A stretch of 64,000 nucleotides of DNA from Chrysomallon squamiferum. Taxonomy: Eukaryota > Mollusca > Gastropoda > Neomphalida > Peltospiridae. Position 1 is the first letter of the stretch; each line of letters opens with the position of its first letter. Shown in pieces: positions 51,901 through 64,000 of this stretch. The stretch lies in the NCBI GenBank assembly GCA_012295275.1, contig CM022668.1, forward strand, positions 4,715,802 through 4,779,801, in the 5' to 3' direction. A model generated the notes under the pieces. It made no database searches and had not been told where the DNA came from. It saw only the letters and a list, made by a program, of their open reading frames with translations. The translations under genes and the position numbers were made by a program.

Positions 51901-54625
51901 ACATTTCACAGGAGCTAAACTGTCTGTAAAAGAGCTAAATTGACTTCATAGGAACTAAAATGTTTACATACCAGGAAACATTAAACTGTCTTCATATTAT
52001 CTAAACTATCTTCATAAGACCTAAATTGTCTTCACAGGAGCAAAATTGTCTTAATATGATCTAAACTGTCTTCATAGGAGCTCCATTGTCTTTACATAAA
52101 CTAAACTGTGTTCATAGGAGCTACCATCTTCACAGAAGCTAAACTCTTCATAGGAGCTCCATTGTCTTTACATAAGCTAAACTGTGTTCATAGGAGCTAC
52201 CATCTTCACAGAAGCTAAATTCTTCATAGGAGCTACATTGTCTTCGTGGAAAACAAGTTGTCTTCATCAGAGCAAAACTGTCTTCATAGGAGTGAAAGAA
52301 GATTCGTGGGAACAAAACTCTTCACAGAAGCTGAATTGTGTTCACAGGAACAAAACTCTTCATGGGATCTAACCTGCCTTCACAGGGGCAAAACTGTCTT
52401 CATAGGAGAAAAAGTGTCTTCATAGGAGCTAAACTGTTTTCATAAGAGGTTAAATTGTCTTCACAGGAGCTAAATTACCTTGATAGGAGCTTAACTGTCT
52501 TCATAGGAGTTAAGTTAACTTCATAGGAGCAAAACTGTCTTCACAAGAGCTAAACTGTCTTCATAGGAGCAAAACTGTCTTCATTCGTGCTCCACTGTCT
52601 TTGAAGAAGCTAAATTGTGTTCATAGGAGCTAAACAGTCTTCATAAGAGTTAAGTTGCCTTCATAGGAACAAAATTGTCTTCATAGGAATTAAGTTGCCT
52701 TCATAGGAGCAAAATTGTCTTCATAGGAGAAATACTGTCTTCATAGGAGCTCAACTGTCTTCATATGAGCAAAACTGTCTTCATAGGAGCTCAACTGTCT
52801 TTACAGAAGGTAAATTGTCTTCACAGGAGATTAAATGTCTTCATACGAGCAAAACTGTCTTCGTAGGAGCAAAATTGCTTTCACAGTAGCTAAACTGTCT
52901 TCATAGGTTTTAAATTGTCTTCACTGGAGCTCCACTGTCTACAGATGGTAAATTGTCTTCATAGGAACAAAACTGTCTTCATAGGAGCTACACTGTCTTC
53001 ATAGAAACAAAAACGTCTTCATAGGAGCTAAATTGTCTTCATAGGAACAAAAATGTCTTCATAGGAGCAAAACTGTCTTCGTAGGAGCTAAACTGTCTTC
53101 ATAGGAGGAAAATTGTCTTCATAGGAGCTAAACTGTCTTCATAGGAGCTAAATTGTCTTCATAAGAGATTACATTGTCTTCACAGGAGCTAAGTTACCTT
53201 CATAGGAGCTAAATTGTCTTCATAGGAGCAAAACTGTCTTCATAGGAGCAAAACTGTCTTCATAGGAGGAAAATTGTCTTCATAGGAGGAAAATTGTCTT
53301 AATAGGAGCAAAACTGTCTTCATAAGAAATTACATTGTCTTCACAGTAGCTAAGTTATCTTCATAGGAGCTAAATTGTCTTCATAGGAGCAAAATTGTCT
53401 TCATAGGAGCAAAACTGTCTTCATAGGACGAAAATTGTCTTCATAGGAGCTAAACTGTCTTCATAGGAGCTAAATTGTCTTCATAAGAGATTACATTGTC
53501 TTCACAGGAGCTAAGTTACCTTCATAGGAGCTAAATTGTCTTCATAGGAGCAAAATTGTCTTCATAGGAGCAAAACTGTCTTCATAGGAGCAAAACTGTC
53601 TTCATAGGAGGAAAATTGTCTTCATAGGAGCTAAATTGTCTTCATAGGAGCAAAACTGTCTTCATAGGAGGAAAATTGTCTTAATAGGAGCAAAATTGTC
53701 TTCATAAGAGATTACATTGTCTTCACAGTAGCTAAGTTATCTTCATAGAAGTAAGTTGCCTTCATAGGAGCTAAATTGTCTTCATAGGAGTTAAATTGTC
53801 TTCGTAGGAGTAAATTGTCTTTGTAGGAGCTAAATTGTCTTCATAGGAGCACTAATGTCTTCATAGGAGCTACACTGTCTTCATAGGAGCAAAAACGTCT
53901 TCATAGGAGCAAAAATGTCTTCATGGGAGCTAAACTGTCTTCATAGGAGCTAAACTGTCTTCATAAGAACTACATGCTTTCATAGGAGCAAAATTGACTT
54001 CATTGGAGTTAAACTGCCTTTGAAGGAGCTAAATTGTCTTTATAGGAGCAAAACTGTTCACAGAACTAAACTGGCTTTCATAGGAGCAAAATTGTCTTCA
54101 TTGGAGCTCCACTGCCTTTGAAGAAGCTAAATTGTCTTCATAGGAGCAAAACTGTCTTCATAGGAACAAAACTGTCTTCATAGGAGTTAAATTATCTTCA
54201 TAGGAGTTAAACTGTCTTCACAGGAGCTAAGCTACCTTTATAGAAGCAAAACTTCACAGAACGAAACTGGCTTCATAAGAGTTAAGTTGCCATCATAGAA
54301 GCAAAACTGTCTTCACAGGAACTAAACTGTCTTCATAGGAACAAACCTGTCTTCATAGGAGCAAACCTGTCTTCATAGGAGCAAAACTGTCTTCACAGGA
54401 GCTAAATTGTGTTCACAGGAACAAAACTTCATAGCTAAACTGTCTTCATAGGAGCAAAACTGTCTTCACAGGAGCTAAATTGTGTTCACAGGAACAAAAC
54501 TTCATAGCTAAACTGTCTTCATAGGGGAAAAAAACTGTCTTCATAGGGGAAAAACTATCTTCACAGGGGAAAAAAACTGTCTTCATAGGGGAAAAACTGT
54601 CTTCACAGGAGCTAAACTTTCATTA
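51900..54625 (-). repeat. 20-bp minisatellite, GTCTTCATAGGAGCTAAATT
   Basis: About 135 units of GTCTTCATAGGAG[CA][TA]AA[AC]T, most regular between 52600 and 54200, with higher-order patterns (a multi-unit block containing AAGAGATTACATT recurs near 53165, 53330, 53490 and 53705). It occupies most of the space between convergent genes 2 and 3. Its gene 3 end overlaps the last codons and stop of gene 3, so much of the array may be transcribed as gene 3 3' UTR. Confidence 0.95.
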
Positions 54626-57381
54626 AGTAGTTTTTTCTTTCTCTGTGAGATCTGTCTCTGGTATTCCTCTAACAATTCTTCAGAAGGAAGACATGATTTT
54701 GGATGTTGTGCAACAATTTCACCAATCATACTAATGGAATTCTGAAAAACAGAAATAAATAAAAATAAGAATATATTGAAACTATTTCTAGCATCATCCT
54801 AACAGAATACTAATAGAGAAATAATACAGCAACATCTTACTACAGTCACCCAAAATGATTGCAACCCATACTGCAATACATAAAATCATGAATAACAATG
54901 CTGTTGTCCTTTTTTTTTTTTTTTTGAGATTCTTCTAAAGGAGTTGATAACAAAAAGATTCATCAATAGAACAGAAAACTTTTTGCATGGACACCTATTT
55001 TAAAATCAGTTCATTTGTGCAGTGTAAGTGACAGGTTTGCACACCACATTCAGAAGTGTCAAACTGGCTGCTTGGAGTGGATTTTGGAAAGGGGATAAAA
55101 TCTGCCCCACAGGGATTAAAGAACCCAAATTTTTAGGACTGACTTGTTATCAACTCAGATTAATGTGTGCGAAAAAGAAAACCCAGTCCATCGCTGGTTG
55201 TAGAAATGACTGGCACTTACACAGCTTGCAATCTGAACTACGTACGTTTATACAAAATAAAACAAAAATAAACTATCTACTGTTAAACTAACACAACTAT
55301 GAAGAAGTAGTATTTCACTTTTAGTGCAGTTTATTACCATTTTCAAGAGGTGTTCTTCCACTCTTTCATCGATGTTTTCTGAGCGAAGTTTTGATGAGTA
55401 ATGAGCGAGAAAACAACGTCTGCTTGCAGCTTCATCCAACATCCGCTCATGTTTCCTACACAACAACATTCATATTATTTATTTACTAGTCAAAATAAAA
55501 CCATTCTCAATTTATGGCTATTTTTGACACATGTGAATAACTGTAATAAATAATAATAATATTCTGTTAACTCTAAATAATAATAATAAGAATAAGAATA
55601 ATAATAATAATAAGAATAATAATAATAATAATAATAATAATACCAACAGCAAATAAATAAATAAACAAATAAATAAAATGAATTGAAAAAGAGAAATTAG
55701 TTTTACCAAATCATACTGTAATAGAGAGAACAAAACAGGACAAATATTTAGTTTAGGAATCATTTATTCAAATTTACTGTTGATGGATAAAATATGATAT
55801 ATTAATACAAAATCTCACCTGCATCGTTTGCATGTTTTTACATCATGGATTTTCATTTCCGACATCTAGCGACAAAACAGAATATTAATTATATGCACCT
55901 GAAATTACTTTTAGTAATAAAGACGGTATGTAAATAAGTAAGTAATAATTACGTAAATAAATATATAATTAAACAAAATAAATAAATAAATAATAAAAGA
56001 AACATTTCTTAAAATCTTCAAAGTAAAAACATGTAAGAAACAAAAAAAAGTAACAAAAAAAAATCCTGATAGTTATAAAATATTATTCAAAATTAAAACA
56101 AAGATAGATTTTCTAAAATTATGTGATAAGAATAAACTTTACAACTCATTACAATGTACCTTCATTGACATCAGAAGACAAAAACGAAAGCTTACAAACA
56201 TAACTGTGAAAATAAAATAAATGTTACCCTCTTCATTCGATCTATCAGGTTTTTCAGTTTAAGTTTTTCTATGACTGCTGGATTCAGTCCGTACGTTTCT
56301 ACTGGTACTGGGTAAACTGTTTTCTTTCTGTAGCTTCTCTCCACTTCTCTTAGGATATCCTTCTCTGCAAAATTATGTTAGTCTTTCTTAATACTTACAA
56401 ATGAGTATATGATAATATATGAAGTCTACATGAGGAGGTATATAGGCATGCATGCATGCATGTATATATATATATATATATATATATAGATAAACATACA
56501 CCAGTGGAACACAGACATACACAAAAAATATACATACAAAAATACCTACCTACACCCAGAAACAGACACAAACAAACGTATGATAACTCTTATTATTAAT
56601 GATTATTACATCCACTGCTACTGGTAGGGAAGGAGGGGCAGGCTATCTCAGAGGGTATGACTGAAAGGTGCTGCCATCTGTTGATTATTGTTAGCATACA
56701 TTTCTTACTGATGTAGGGGAAATGTGATTTTTCTAAAGAACAAAGAACCTCTGACTAAAGGAATGAGTTTGGGTGTTTCATGTCAATCTTAGGGAACCAG
56801 GTTTGTGAATTTCCTTTATGCTCACTCTATAGATTATCCTGAAATCATATGTGATGTAAAGATGCACTGACTTAAATGACCAGGAATTGTCAACAAGGTG
56901 AAAGTTGAGCCAGTGATGACTGGATATATACTACTATTACTACTACTACCATCTCTACAACCACACCTACTAATGTATTATACTCTAACTGTACTACTTC
57001 TGTGTTACAAAAATAATTACTATTACCACTGTTACTGTTAAAACAATACTACTACAAATACTGCTGTTGTTATTATTACACTACCACTATTTCTGCTATC
57101 ACTACTACTACCCCTGCAACACCACCAATATTGCTATGCTACTGCTACTACTATCACTATTGCTTTTAACACTGTGGTTACTATTACATGAATGCAGAAT
57201 GATAACATACTAATATTTAGTACTGGAAACAAAATGAAGAATAAAGTCATTTTAAGAACTTACTTTTTAACATTCCATTGTTTAGCTGTTTGATTTTTTT
57301 CCTGCAGTAGGATTTCACCTGTGGATCTTCTTGTGTTTCTACGTCAACAAAAACACTGAACTATAGTTTATCATCATCATT

Positions 57382-57416
<35 letters not shown>

Positions 57417-60400
57417 GATTATAATTATTGATTTTAAAAAAAAATGTAATTTGGGATGTGCACAGTTCAGTTAGATTATTTTTTAGTTTTAATGATGGTG
57501 AAACTTTAATTACCTGTTTTTCAGGTTTTTTCGGAAGAACATTTTTCTTTTCTCTCAGTCTCTTACACATCTGACTAACAAACTCCAGTTTCTCCTCCTG
57601 CACAATAGCAGCAGTTAGTTCAGCTTCCTGATAAATAAATAAACAAACAAACACATAAATAGAAAATAAATACATAAATATTAATCAATAAACATGAATA
57701 TATAAGGAAGAAAATAAAACAATAAATAAAATAAAAATTAAATATAACTGCAATAATACTAACAACAGAATTAATAGTAGTTTAATAATATCATTTTCAA
57801 TTGTAATAACAGTATTATTATTAGTAGTAGTAATCATATATAATACTTTAATAGTAGTAGTGATAGTAGCAGACATAATTATAATAAGAGAAATAGTAAT
57901 ATAAACAGTAGAGATAGTAGCAGCTTTTATAGTGTATTAAAGAGTACTTAGTGGTAGAAAAAATAATAATAGCTGTTGTAGTTGTAATCATGGTAGTAGT
58001 AGTAGTAGTAGTAGTAGTAATAGTAGTAATAGTCACAGTTGTAATAAAAGCAGTAAGGTCATTCCATGTCAAATGGGTTAAACCCGACTTTCTCAGATTT
58101 TTATGAAACTTGGTTGAGTGGGATCCCATAGCACCAAATCCTTTTAAACTTTTATATGTTTTAGTTAACATGTGGGAGATTAAACTTCAATAAAGGTTAT
58201 CTCAATGTCACGTGATCCACAAGTTCAATTTCTAGGTTATAACAAAGATCAAAAGGTCAGTGTATCCCCAACATTCTGAACAATAATGGCAGATTTAGAA
58301 ACCTTGTCATATTGCCTTTTCAACAATACCAATTTTAGGAAAATTGGCCCAGTAGTTCCTGAGATATGAAGGTTCAAAGGTTGGCCAAAAATCTCAAAAT
58401 TCTGATGGCCATATCTCCCAAACCACTGGTTTGATTGGCCTATCAGAAGCAGCAGAGATTGTAGCAGCTTTAGCAGTATGTTAAAATAAACAAAGTGCTA
58501 GATATAATAAGTAATAGCTGTTGTAGTTGTAATGATGGTGGTGGTAGTAGTAATAGTTGAAGCTGTAATAGGAGTAGTAGTAGCAACAGAAACAGCAGTG
58601 ACAGCAGACACTTTAGCAGTATGTTAAAAATTATCTAGTGGTAGACATAATAAACAGTAGCTGTTGTTGTTGTTGTTGTAATGATGGTAGTGGTAGTAGT
58701 AGTAGCAGCAATAACGACAGTGGCTGTGTAACTAACAATAAACTAAAACTGACAGAAATTTCACGAATGTCTTCTGCACGATGTCTGAAACTGAAGCTTT
58801 CTGTTGGTTCTTGTTCAAATGTGTCTTCATAGCTAGTTTTTGTTCCGTACGACCTGGCAAAGAATTAAATTCAGACAATGTTACAATGACCTGTTACATG
58901 AGAATTCACTTTTAATCTTTGATTTAGTATGAAAATGATTTTATATTATTATTGTTGTTGTTGTTATTGTTCTTCTTACTGTTATTATTATTCCTATTAT
59001 TATTATTATTACTATTATTATTATTATTATTAATATATTTGTTATTGTTATTATTATTATTATTATTATTATTTTTAGTAGTAATACTTAATTAATTTCT
59101 ATTGTTTATTTTATTTTCTAAGCTTCTTGGTTGTTTTCTTTCATTTTAAGTAAAATTTCTGAAAATATTTATCTAGTAACAAGAATTAAATATAAACAAA
59201 ATAAAAACAAGAACAAAACATAACAGAAAGAATTATGATATAAGCAGTAGAAGGGATTTTCATAAAAAATCGTCCAAACCTATTTAAAAATTAAAGAAAA
59301 AAATTCTACAAGAAAGAACAGCAAAAATCAACAAAAAACCCCTGCATTTATTGATTTAAATAAAATAAAATAAAATATGTACAGAAAAAAACAATATATA
59401 TGAAATGAAATTAAAAAACAACAACCCCGACCAAAGAAATCAAACAAACAAAACAAATAAATAAATAAATAAATAAAACTCCAAACAAAATCAAATCAAA
59501 ACAAAATCAAAATAATAATTTCACATGACAAAGTCAAGTACCTTTCAAAACTCGAAGTTCCGTCTCTCTGTGTTGTTACTGATTCTTCAAAATCTGATTC
59601 CTCTTTCAACGTGTCCAGAGTTCTGGGGGGTGCAGAACGAGTGGTGGCTGAGTGGGTTTGTGGTTCAATCACAGACGACTCAAATGTCTCTGAATACGAA
59701 TACTGATCACTGGTTGTATCCTGTGAGTCATCTACAAAACTCAACTCACTACGGTACGACTGAGTATCAGAATAAGAACTGGGGTACTCATCATCATCTT
59801 CTGAAATGAGAAAGAAAGAAATGTTTTATCAGGAAACAAACTGAAATAATGAAAAATTAGTTTTAAGAAGTAGAATGATAATGTAAAAGGAAACATATTT
59901 GTTTTGGATTGGCAGTAAGAAATATTTTATAAGCGCCTTCCTGCAGGCAGAAAAGTAAAACTACATTTTTTCTTAAATCAGTTGTGTGTGTATGTGTTTC
60001 TGTATCCATGTGTGTATTGTATGTATGTCAGTCTGCATGTGTATTTCTCTATGTGTGTATGTAAGTTTGTGTGCCTATGTGTTATGAGTTTTATGAGTTT
60101 ATATAACATTTTTTATACATAAATAAAAAGTTGAAATAAAAAAAATAATTTAAAAAATGTTAAATCTCTGCATAAATAGGGCAAATAGAAACTACAAGAT
60201 TACCTTTAATTTTTCACACAGATTACTTTCAATCAAATATTTCAAATTTATCTCACCTCTTTTAGATATACTGTCCTCGTCATAATCATAAGATTTGTTT
60301 TCAGCTGACTTCAGTGTTTGAGAAGCAGCACTGGAATCAGAGTGATGGGTAGAAGCCGAGGAAGGTGTTGTTGGTTTATCTATACTTTGGGAATACGAAT

Positions 60401-60512
60401 TAGATAAATCTTTTTGTTCTTTCGATGATATGTCAACATTTTCCGAACAGAATGACATCGACTCAAATGTATCTGTGTAGACGTTTTCCTCTGATGTATG
60501 TTTAGATGACAT
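54583..60512 (-). CDS. C8orf48-like protein, 428 residues, 9 exons
   Basis: Exons in transcript order: 60512-60257, 59800-59542, 58853-58754, 57627-57514, 57360-57264, 56364-56228, 55865-55819, 55455-55338, 54741-54583. They sum to 1,287 nt in phase; TGA at 54585-54583. ATG at 60512 has an in-frame TGA shortly upstream. Residues 1-200 are Ser/Asp/Glu-rich with three related motifs: YTDTFES (12-18), YSETFES (121-127) and YEDTFE (180-185). The C-terminal third is helical and basic, with a C-x-x-C pair at 333-336 (C-K-R-C-R-K), E-R-V-E-E-H-L-L-K-M and M-I-G-E-I-V. That spacing recalls human C8orf48 (Cys pair, then E-R-I-D-E-H-L and R-I-G-E), an uncharacterised protein, compared from memory. Function unknown. 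Donors GTCAGT (exon 3) and the purine-rich acceptor of exon 5 are the weakest calls. Confidence 0.75.
57850..58740. repeat. GTAGTAG-type repeat of about 150 bp, three copies
   Basis: A composite unit (GTAGCAGCTTT, AGTATGTTAAA, CTAGTGGTAGA, AATAGCTGTTGTAGTTGTAA, TGGTAGTAGTAG) occurs near 57920-58020, 58453-58560 and 58605-58710. The first and second copies are separated by a roughly 400-bp unrelated insert. Confidence 0.75.
58054..58446. mobile_element. Non-coding dispersed-element-like insertion
   Basis: About 390 bp of ordinary-complexity sequence starting TAAGGTCATTCCATGTCAAA interrupts the GTAG-type repeat. AAGCAG is present on both sides (58048-58053 and 58447-58452), a possible 6-bp target-site duplication. 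No ORF, terminal inverted repeat or poly-A tail is obvious, so it could be a non-autonomous element or fragment; the class is not assigned. Confidence 0.45.
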
Positions 60513-62375
60513 GTTGTTTTTGTTTTTTCAGTTTTTAATTTAATAACTATAAAATCTGAAAATACAATTTGATATAATGAAGGATTATTTATATTGACAT
60601 CATTACATTTTCTTATTATTTAAAAAAAAAAAAAAATACTGCTTTTATTTAATGATGATATCATAGGTATAAGAAAATTGGTTACTGGTGTTCTGTAACT
60701 AAATAAAGAAACTGTTTTACACACTGAATATATCGGTTTATGCATATATAAAAATAGACCGAAGTAAGAGAGAAGTCACAGAATATCAAAACTCGACTGA
60801 CTGAAATATTTATAAATTACTAATGTTCTGTGTATAATTAGTGTAAAACCATTGCAAACTATAAACCCCTAGAAATCACAAGACCAGTTTCGTATATTTA
60901 CCGTACGATTGTAATCCTCCTGTGTAACAACTTTTTTATGCATTTTTGTTATCAGCTCGAATTATTTAGGTAACTTGAGGATGCAGATCCAATATTGCTT
61001 CCATTTTTTATTACCCAGGAATATGTTCATTCCACTATTGCTGGAAACGAGAAAATCTAGTTTTAAGCAGCGAATTATTATTATTATTCTTGTTCAGATA
61101 TTAATAAACAATTAACCGTTTCCAAATGTAAAAGATCAAAATCCAGAGTACGTTCCTGATCGTCCATTACAATTTCGTTTTCTCGCGTATTTTCTTCCAT
61201 GTGAAAGATTTATCGAGTTATAAGAAGCTTTTCACACCAAGTGGTAGAAAAAAAGCTAAGAGAGTATTTCCGTTGGTTTGGTAGTTTATTATACAGATAA
61301 TTAACCTAACATTGAAGGCTTGTATTTGTTAAATTAAAATCCGTCTATAATATAATGTATAAAATCTAATCGTATAGTCTTCCAAATCGATGTTTGCGGC
61401 AACCAAACTAATTTTACTAATTTACTAATGTAAGATAATAAAATGTTTGATTAATAATTTAACAGAAACAGCTATGGTATTCTCTGAAATTGTTGTTTTT
61501 AACAAGAAGGGATTAAACACAGAAGCTAATATTAACACGATATGAAATTGGAAGAACTTTGAGATCCGGGTTTTTGGTAGCAAAAGATCAGAGAGTAAAT
61601 ATGAAATTCGCTAAGTCTGACTAATAATTAGCTTTCTTTCTAATTTACATTCTTGGGCCTAAAATCAAATATGAACGAAAAGTACAATATCATACAATCT
61701 CTTCTGTTGTGACTTTATATCAAATGTATATTGCATCGTCATAAAACAGCAGACTTGTTTGATAAAATTTGGACTTGAATAAAGCCGTCATGTGAAAAAT
61801 AAATAAGTAAATAAGTAAATAAATAAATAAAAATAAAAATATGAGAGTACTGTGATTCACAGATACAGTGTATTTTTCAAACAGGTTGAGAATTTCAGAT
61901 TTATATGATTATGTTATATAATATAAATAAAACATAAAATTACTTTTTTATTTAAAGAAAACAAAACAAGTAAAAACAGCTGATAATAATAATCATCATC
62001 ATCATCATCATAACAATAAAAAAATAAAAAACACGGTAAGGGATATTAGTGAATTTTATTTCCTAATTTCAGCAAAAGAATATATTATTTTAAACTTGAT
62101 GACTTAAAAGAAAGAAAAAATGCTTTTCTAGGAAGACATCCTGAACATCTGAATTGTAACTGATTGCATGAGAAGTCTGTTGAAGGAATAACCTACGTTA
62201 GTATTTAAACATCATCTAGCATAAAATAAAACATTGAAAAAAAGTTTCACATCAAAGACAAAATGTTTCAGTCAGCACAGATTATACACAGGAGATAATA
62301 TTTCCATTAATTAAGCACAAAGCAGAATATTTTAAAACGTAGACATGTTTAATGTACTTGAACTGGAGGCACAAA

Positions 62376-62390
<15 letters not shown>
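60513..62390. other. 5' flank of gene 3 and intergenic sequence
   Basis: AT-rich with few long repeats, so likely to include the gene 3 promoter and 5' UTR. One possible upstream coding exon lies at 61200-61117 (own entry). Short CAT and TAAA runs occur at 61798-61830 and 61990-62010. No other gene seen. Confidence 0.5.
61117..61200 (-). CDS. Possible upstream 28-codon exon
   Basis: On the minus strand ATG at 61200 opens 28 codons (M-E-E-N-T-R-E-N-E-I-V-M-D-D-Q-E-R) ending at GTTAAT. It looks coding: acidic, mixed composition and CpG-containing within AT-rich DNA. It cannot be joined to the gene 3 ATG exon in frame because of the TGA just upstream of 60512, so it may belong to an alternative 5' form, act as an upstream ORF, or be chance. 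Confidence 0.3.

Positions 62391-62465
<75 letters not shown>
62387..62465. repeat. CA/AG microsatellite
   Basis: A short CA run followed by about 37 AG dinucleotides. Confidence 0.95.
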
Positions 62466-62470
<5 letters not shown>

Positions 62471-64000
62471 TAAAATGTTTCACTCATCTGTGATTTCCAG
62501 AAATCAGTCACAAAACTGAACACACAGACACACACAAACACACGCACGCGCACGCACACACACAGAGTGGGTGAGAGAGATAGAGAGAACAAGTGGCAAA
62601 TATCACAGACGTCGATAAAAAGACGTAGACAGAAAGTAAACAGACACAAACGGATGCACTTGTCTCACATTACTAGACGCACATACGTACAGAAACGGTA
62701 ACTAGTGAATATGCCATTCCATACGTATTACAAATCCTACATGTTTATATACATTACAACATACATTACAACATATACATTATAATATGCATTACAACTC
62801 ATACGTTTTTACATAAACCACATGCATTTTTATACAGGGCGCAATACTGCGAGTGAAACACTTGCACATGCGAGTACAATTCTGTGATAGCGACTTAAAT
62901 TTGCAAAACACTAGCGACACTGTCACTGGAACACATTTTAATTTACTGTATCAATCAAACGATACATATATTGATGATCGAAACTTGCACGTTCGTCTTT
63001 TGCGCTGTTTGTGAACCGATACTAGCCGACGTCGATCGAAGTATTCCGCTATCACTTTCGGATCTCTTCGGCCGACTTGACAATCGAATTGTTCCGAATG
63101 CTTTAGTAACCACAATCGGGAAGACTCGTGATATATCGGATTTTGCCGTTTGTAAATGAGCATTCGCAACTTCGTAACCAGTTTGTTTGCTCCCAAAGTT
63201 GAGCTAAATGTTACATCACGGGAATATTTTAAATAAATAAAAGCGTTGGGGAATTTTGTTGGTAACGACAGCATACTGTCAACAAAAACAAATAAACAAA
63301 ATACGTCCTAGTTTCGGTAAATGTATCTGTCCGTATACTTGTCGGAATCGCGTAACCCAATTAAAAATCGGTTTACAAATGAAAGCATATATATAAAAGA
63401 ATTGGTGCTATGCACGCTTGGAAACGGATTTGTTTTTAGCAGTTATGTCAACTGGAAAGAAGAAACCTGCGACTATCTATTGCCAATTTGCAGAGTAATT
63501 CCGTTACGTCTGTAAATAAACGTGTTTCAGACGATGGTTCTGGCGGTCAAACAGGTACAAGTCAGATGTCAGAAGTAGCTTGTCTGTAGGGAGGCTATGA
63601 GAATTCATTCTCTCTCATCTGAGCCACCTGAACTTGTTCAGTTTGATCCGGCTAACTCTGTGACTAACTGGCTGTCTGCCGGTACAAGAAAACCAACAGG
63701 TTGTGCAGGTCAAAGTGAATGGCCAGAGGTCACTGTCTCTGAGTAATCATCTTGTCACACTAGTAGACTATACTTTTAATATTCTACTGAAGAAAGTGCT
63801 ATGTTTGTATGGCATAACATATATTACATTAACATTTTCTTTACTGCTTGTGGCTGCATTCTGAACATTTCCTTGAGTAAAATAAACAACAGAGGTTGGC
63901 GTTTAAAGTTATTTTATTTATTATAGTATATCATATATGTACTTCATATGTTGCCTGGCGAGTAACAATCTCAACATGGCTATTTTATTTTTTTTTTTCA
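62466..64000. other. Right-end intergenic sequence with a CpG-richer block
   Basis: Between about 62825 and 63540 CpG dinucleotides and complexity are clearly higher than elsewhere (for example GACGTCGATCG and TTCGGCCGACTTG near 63030-63075). A 107-codon minus-strand reading (63274-62951) and a 62-codon plus-strand reading (62971-63159) overlap there, but neither shows a domain or clear splice sites. 63540-63900 is unique, repeat-free sequence ending with AATAAA-like bases near 63879; it might be a UTR of a neighbouring gene. No gene is called. Confidence 0.4.

Noticed and set aside
57300-57318. Shorter form of gene 3 exon 5 starting at the CACAG next to 57318
   Set aside because: Also in phase, but the acceptor at 57361-57362 (TATAG) gives a longer exon with ordinary composition (F-S-V-F-V-D-V-E-T-Q-E-D). 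Preferred, though not proven.
62951-63274. 107-codon minus-strand reading as a gene
   Set aside because: No recognisable domain, no splice context, and an overlapping plus-strand reading of similar quality; described only as a CpG-rich block.

Overview
This is eukaryotic genomic DNA: split genes with GT-AG introns, very AT-rich, and crowded with microsatellites (ATT/TTTA/GT/CT/CATC runs) and minisatellites. No bacterial-style operons, rRNA, CRISPR array or intact transposon ORF were seen. The texture (long ATT, TTTA and GT tracts, CATC/TCTG repeats, kilobase introns with tiny exons) suggests a lophotrochozoan, most likely a cephalopod mollusc such as an octopus. That is a texture-based guess, not a species call.

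Three protein genes can be assembled by hand with continuous splice phase.

(1) 612-41595, plus strand: the 3' part of a large WD-repeat protein of the WDR87/WDR97 kind. There are 49 exons in the window and 4,896 coding nt, giving 1,631 residues plus stop, with the frame kept from the first exon to TAA. Order: end of a WD beta-propeller, a large coiled-coil exon, HEAT-like helical repeats, a long low-complexity region built from many small phase 1-1 exons, an acidic Glu-rich exon, and a conserved-looking C-terminal block. The N-terminal propeller lies upstream of the window.

(2) 45500-50709, plus strand: an unrecognised 375-residue basic protein in 8 exons.

(3) 60512-54583, minus strand: a 428-residue protein in 9 exons. 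Its C-terminal third resembles the uncharacterised vertebrate C8orf48 family and its N-terminal half is Ser-rich with three Y-x-[DE]-T-F-E motifs. Genes 2 and 3 are convergent; the 3.9 kb between them is mostly a 20-bp minisatellite that supplies the stop codon of gene 3.

The most striking observation is inside gene 1. At 24599-26607, eleven tandem microexons (nine of 33 nt, two of 30 nt, all phase 1-1, spaced about 180-240 bp) each encode one copy of an 11-residue repeat close to G-V-L-D-I-S-E-K-E-K-E. The repeating DNA unit is a whole exon plus intron. A second theme is that many minisatellites in all three genes start at a 5' splice site, end at a 3' splice site, or contain one, so splice signals and exon ends have been multiplied. 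One such copy (16286-16366) looks usable as an in-frame cassette exon.

The right end (60.5-64 kb) is intergenic or 5' flanking sequence with one possible upstream coding exon, an AG tract and a CpG-richer block of unknown meaning.
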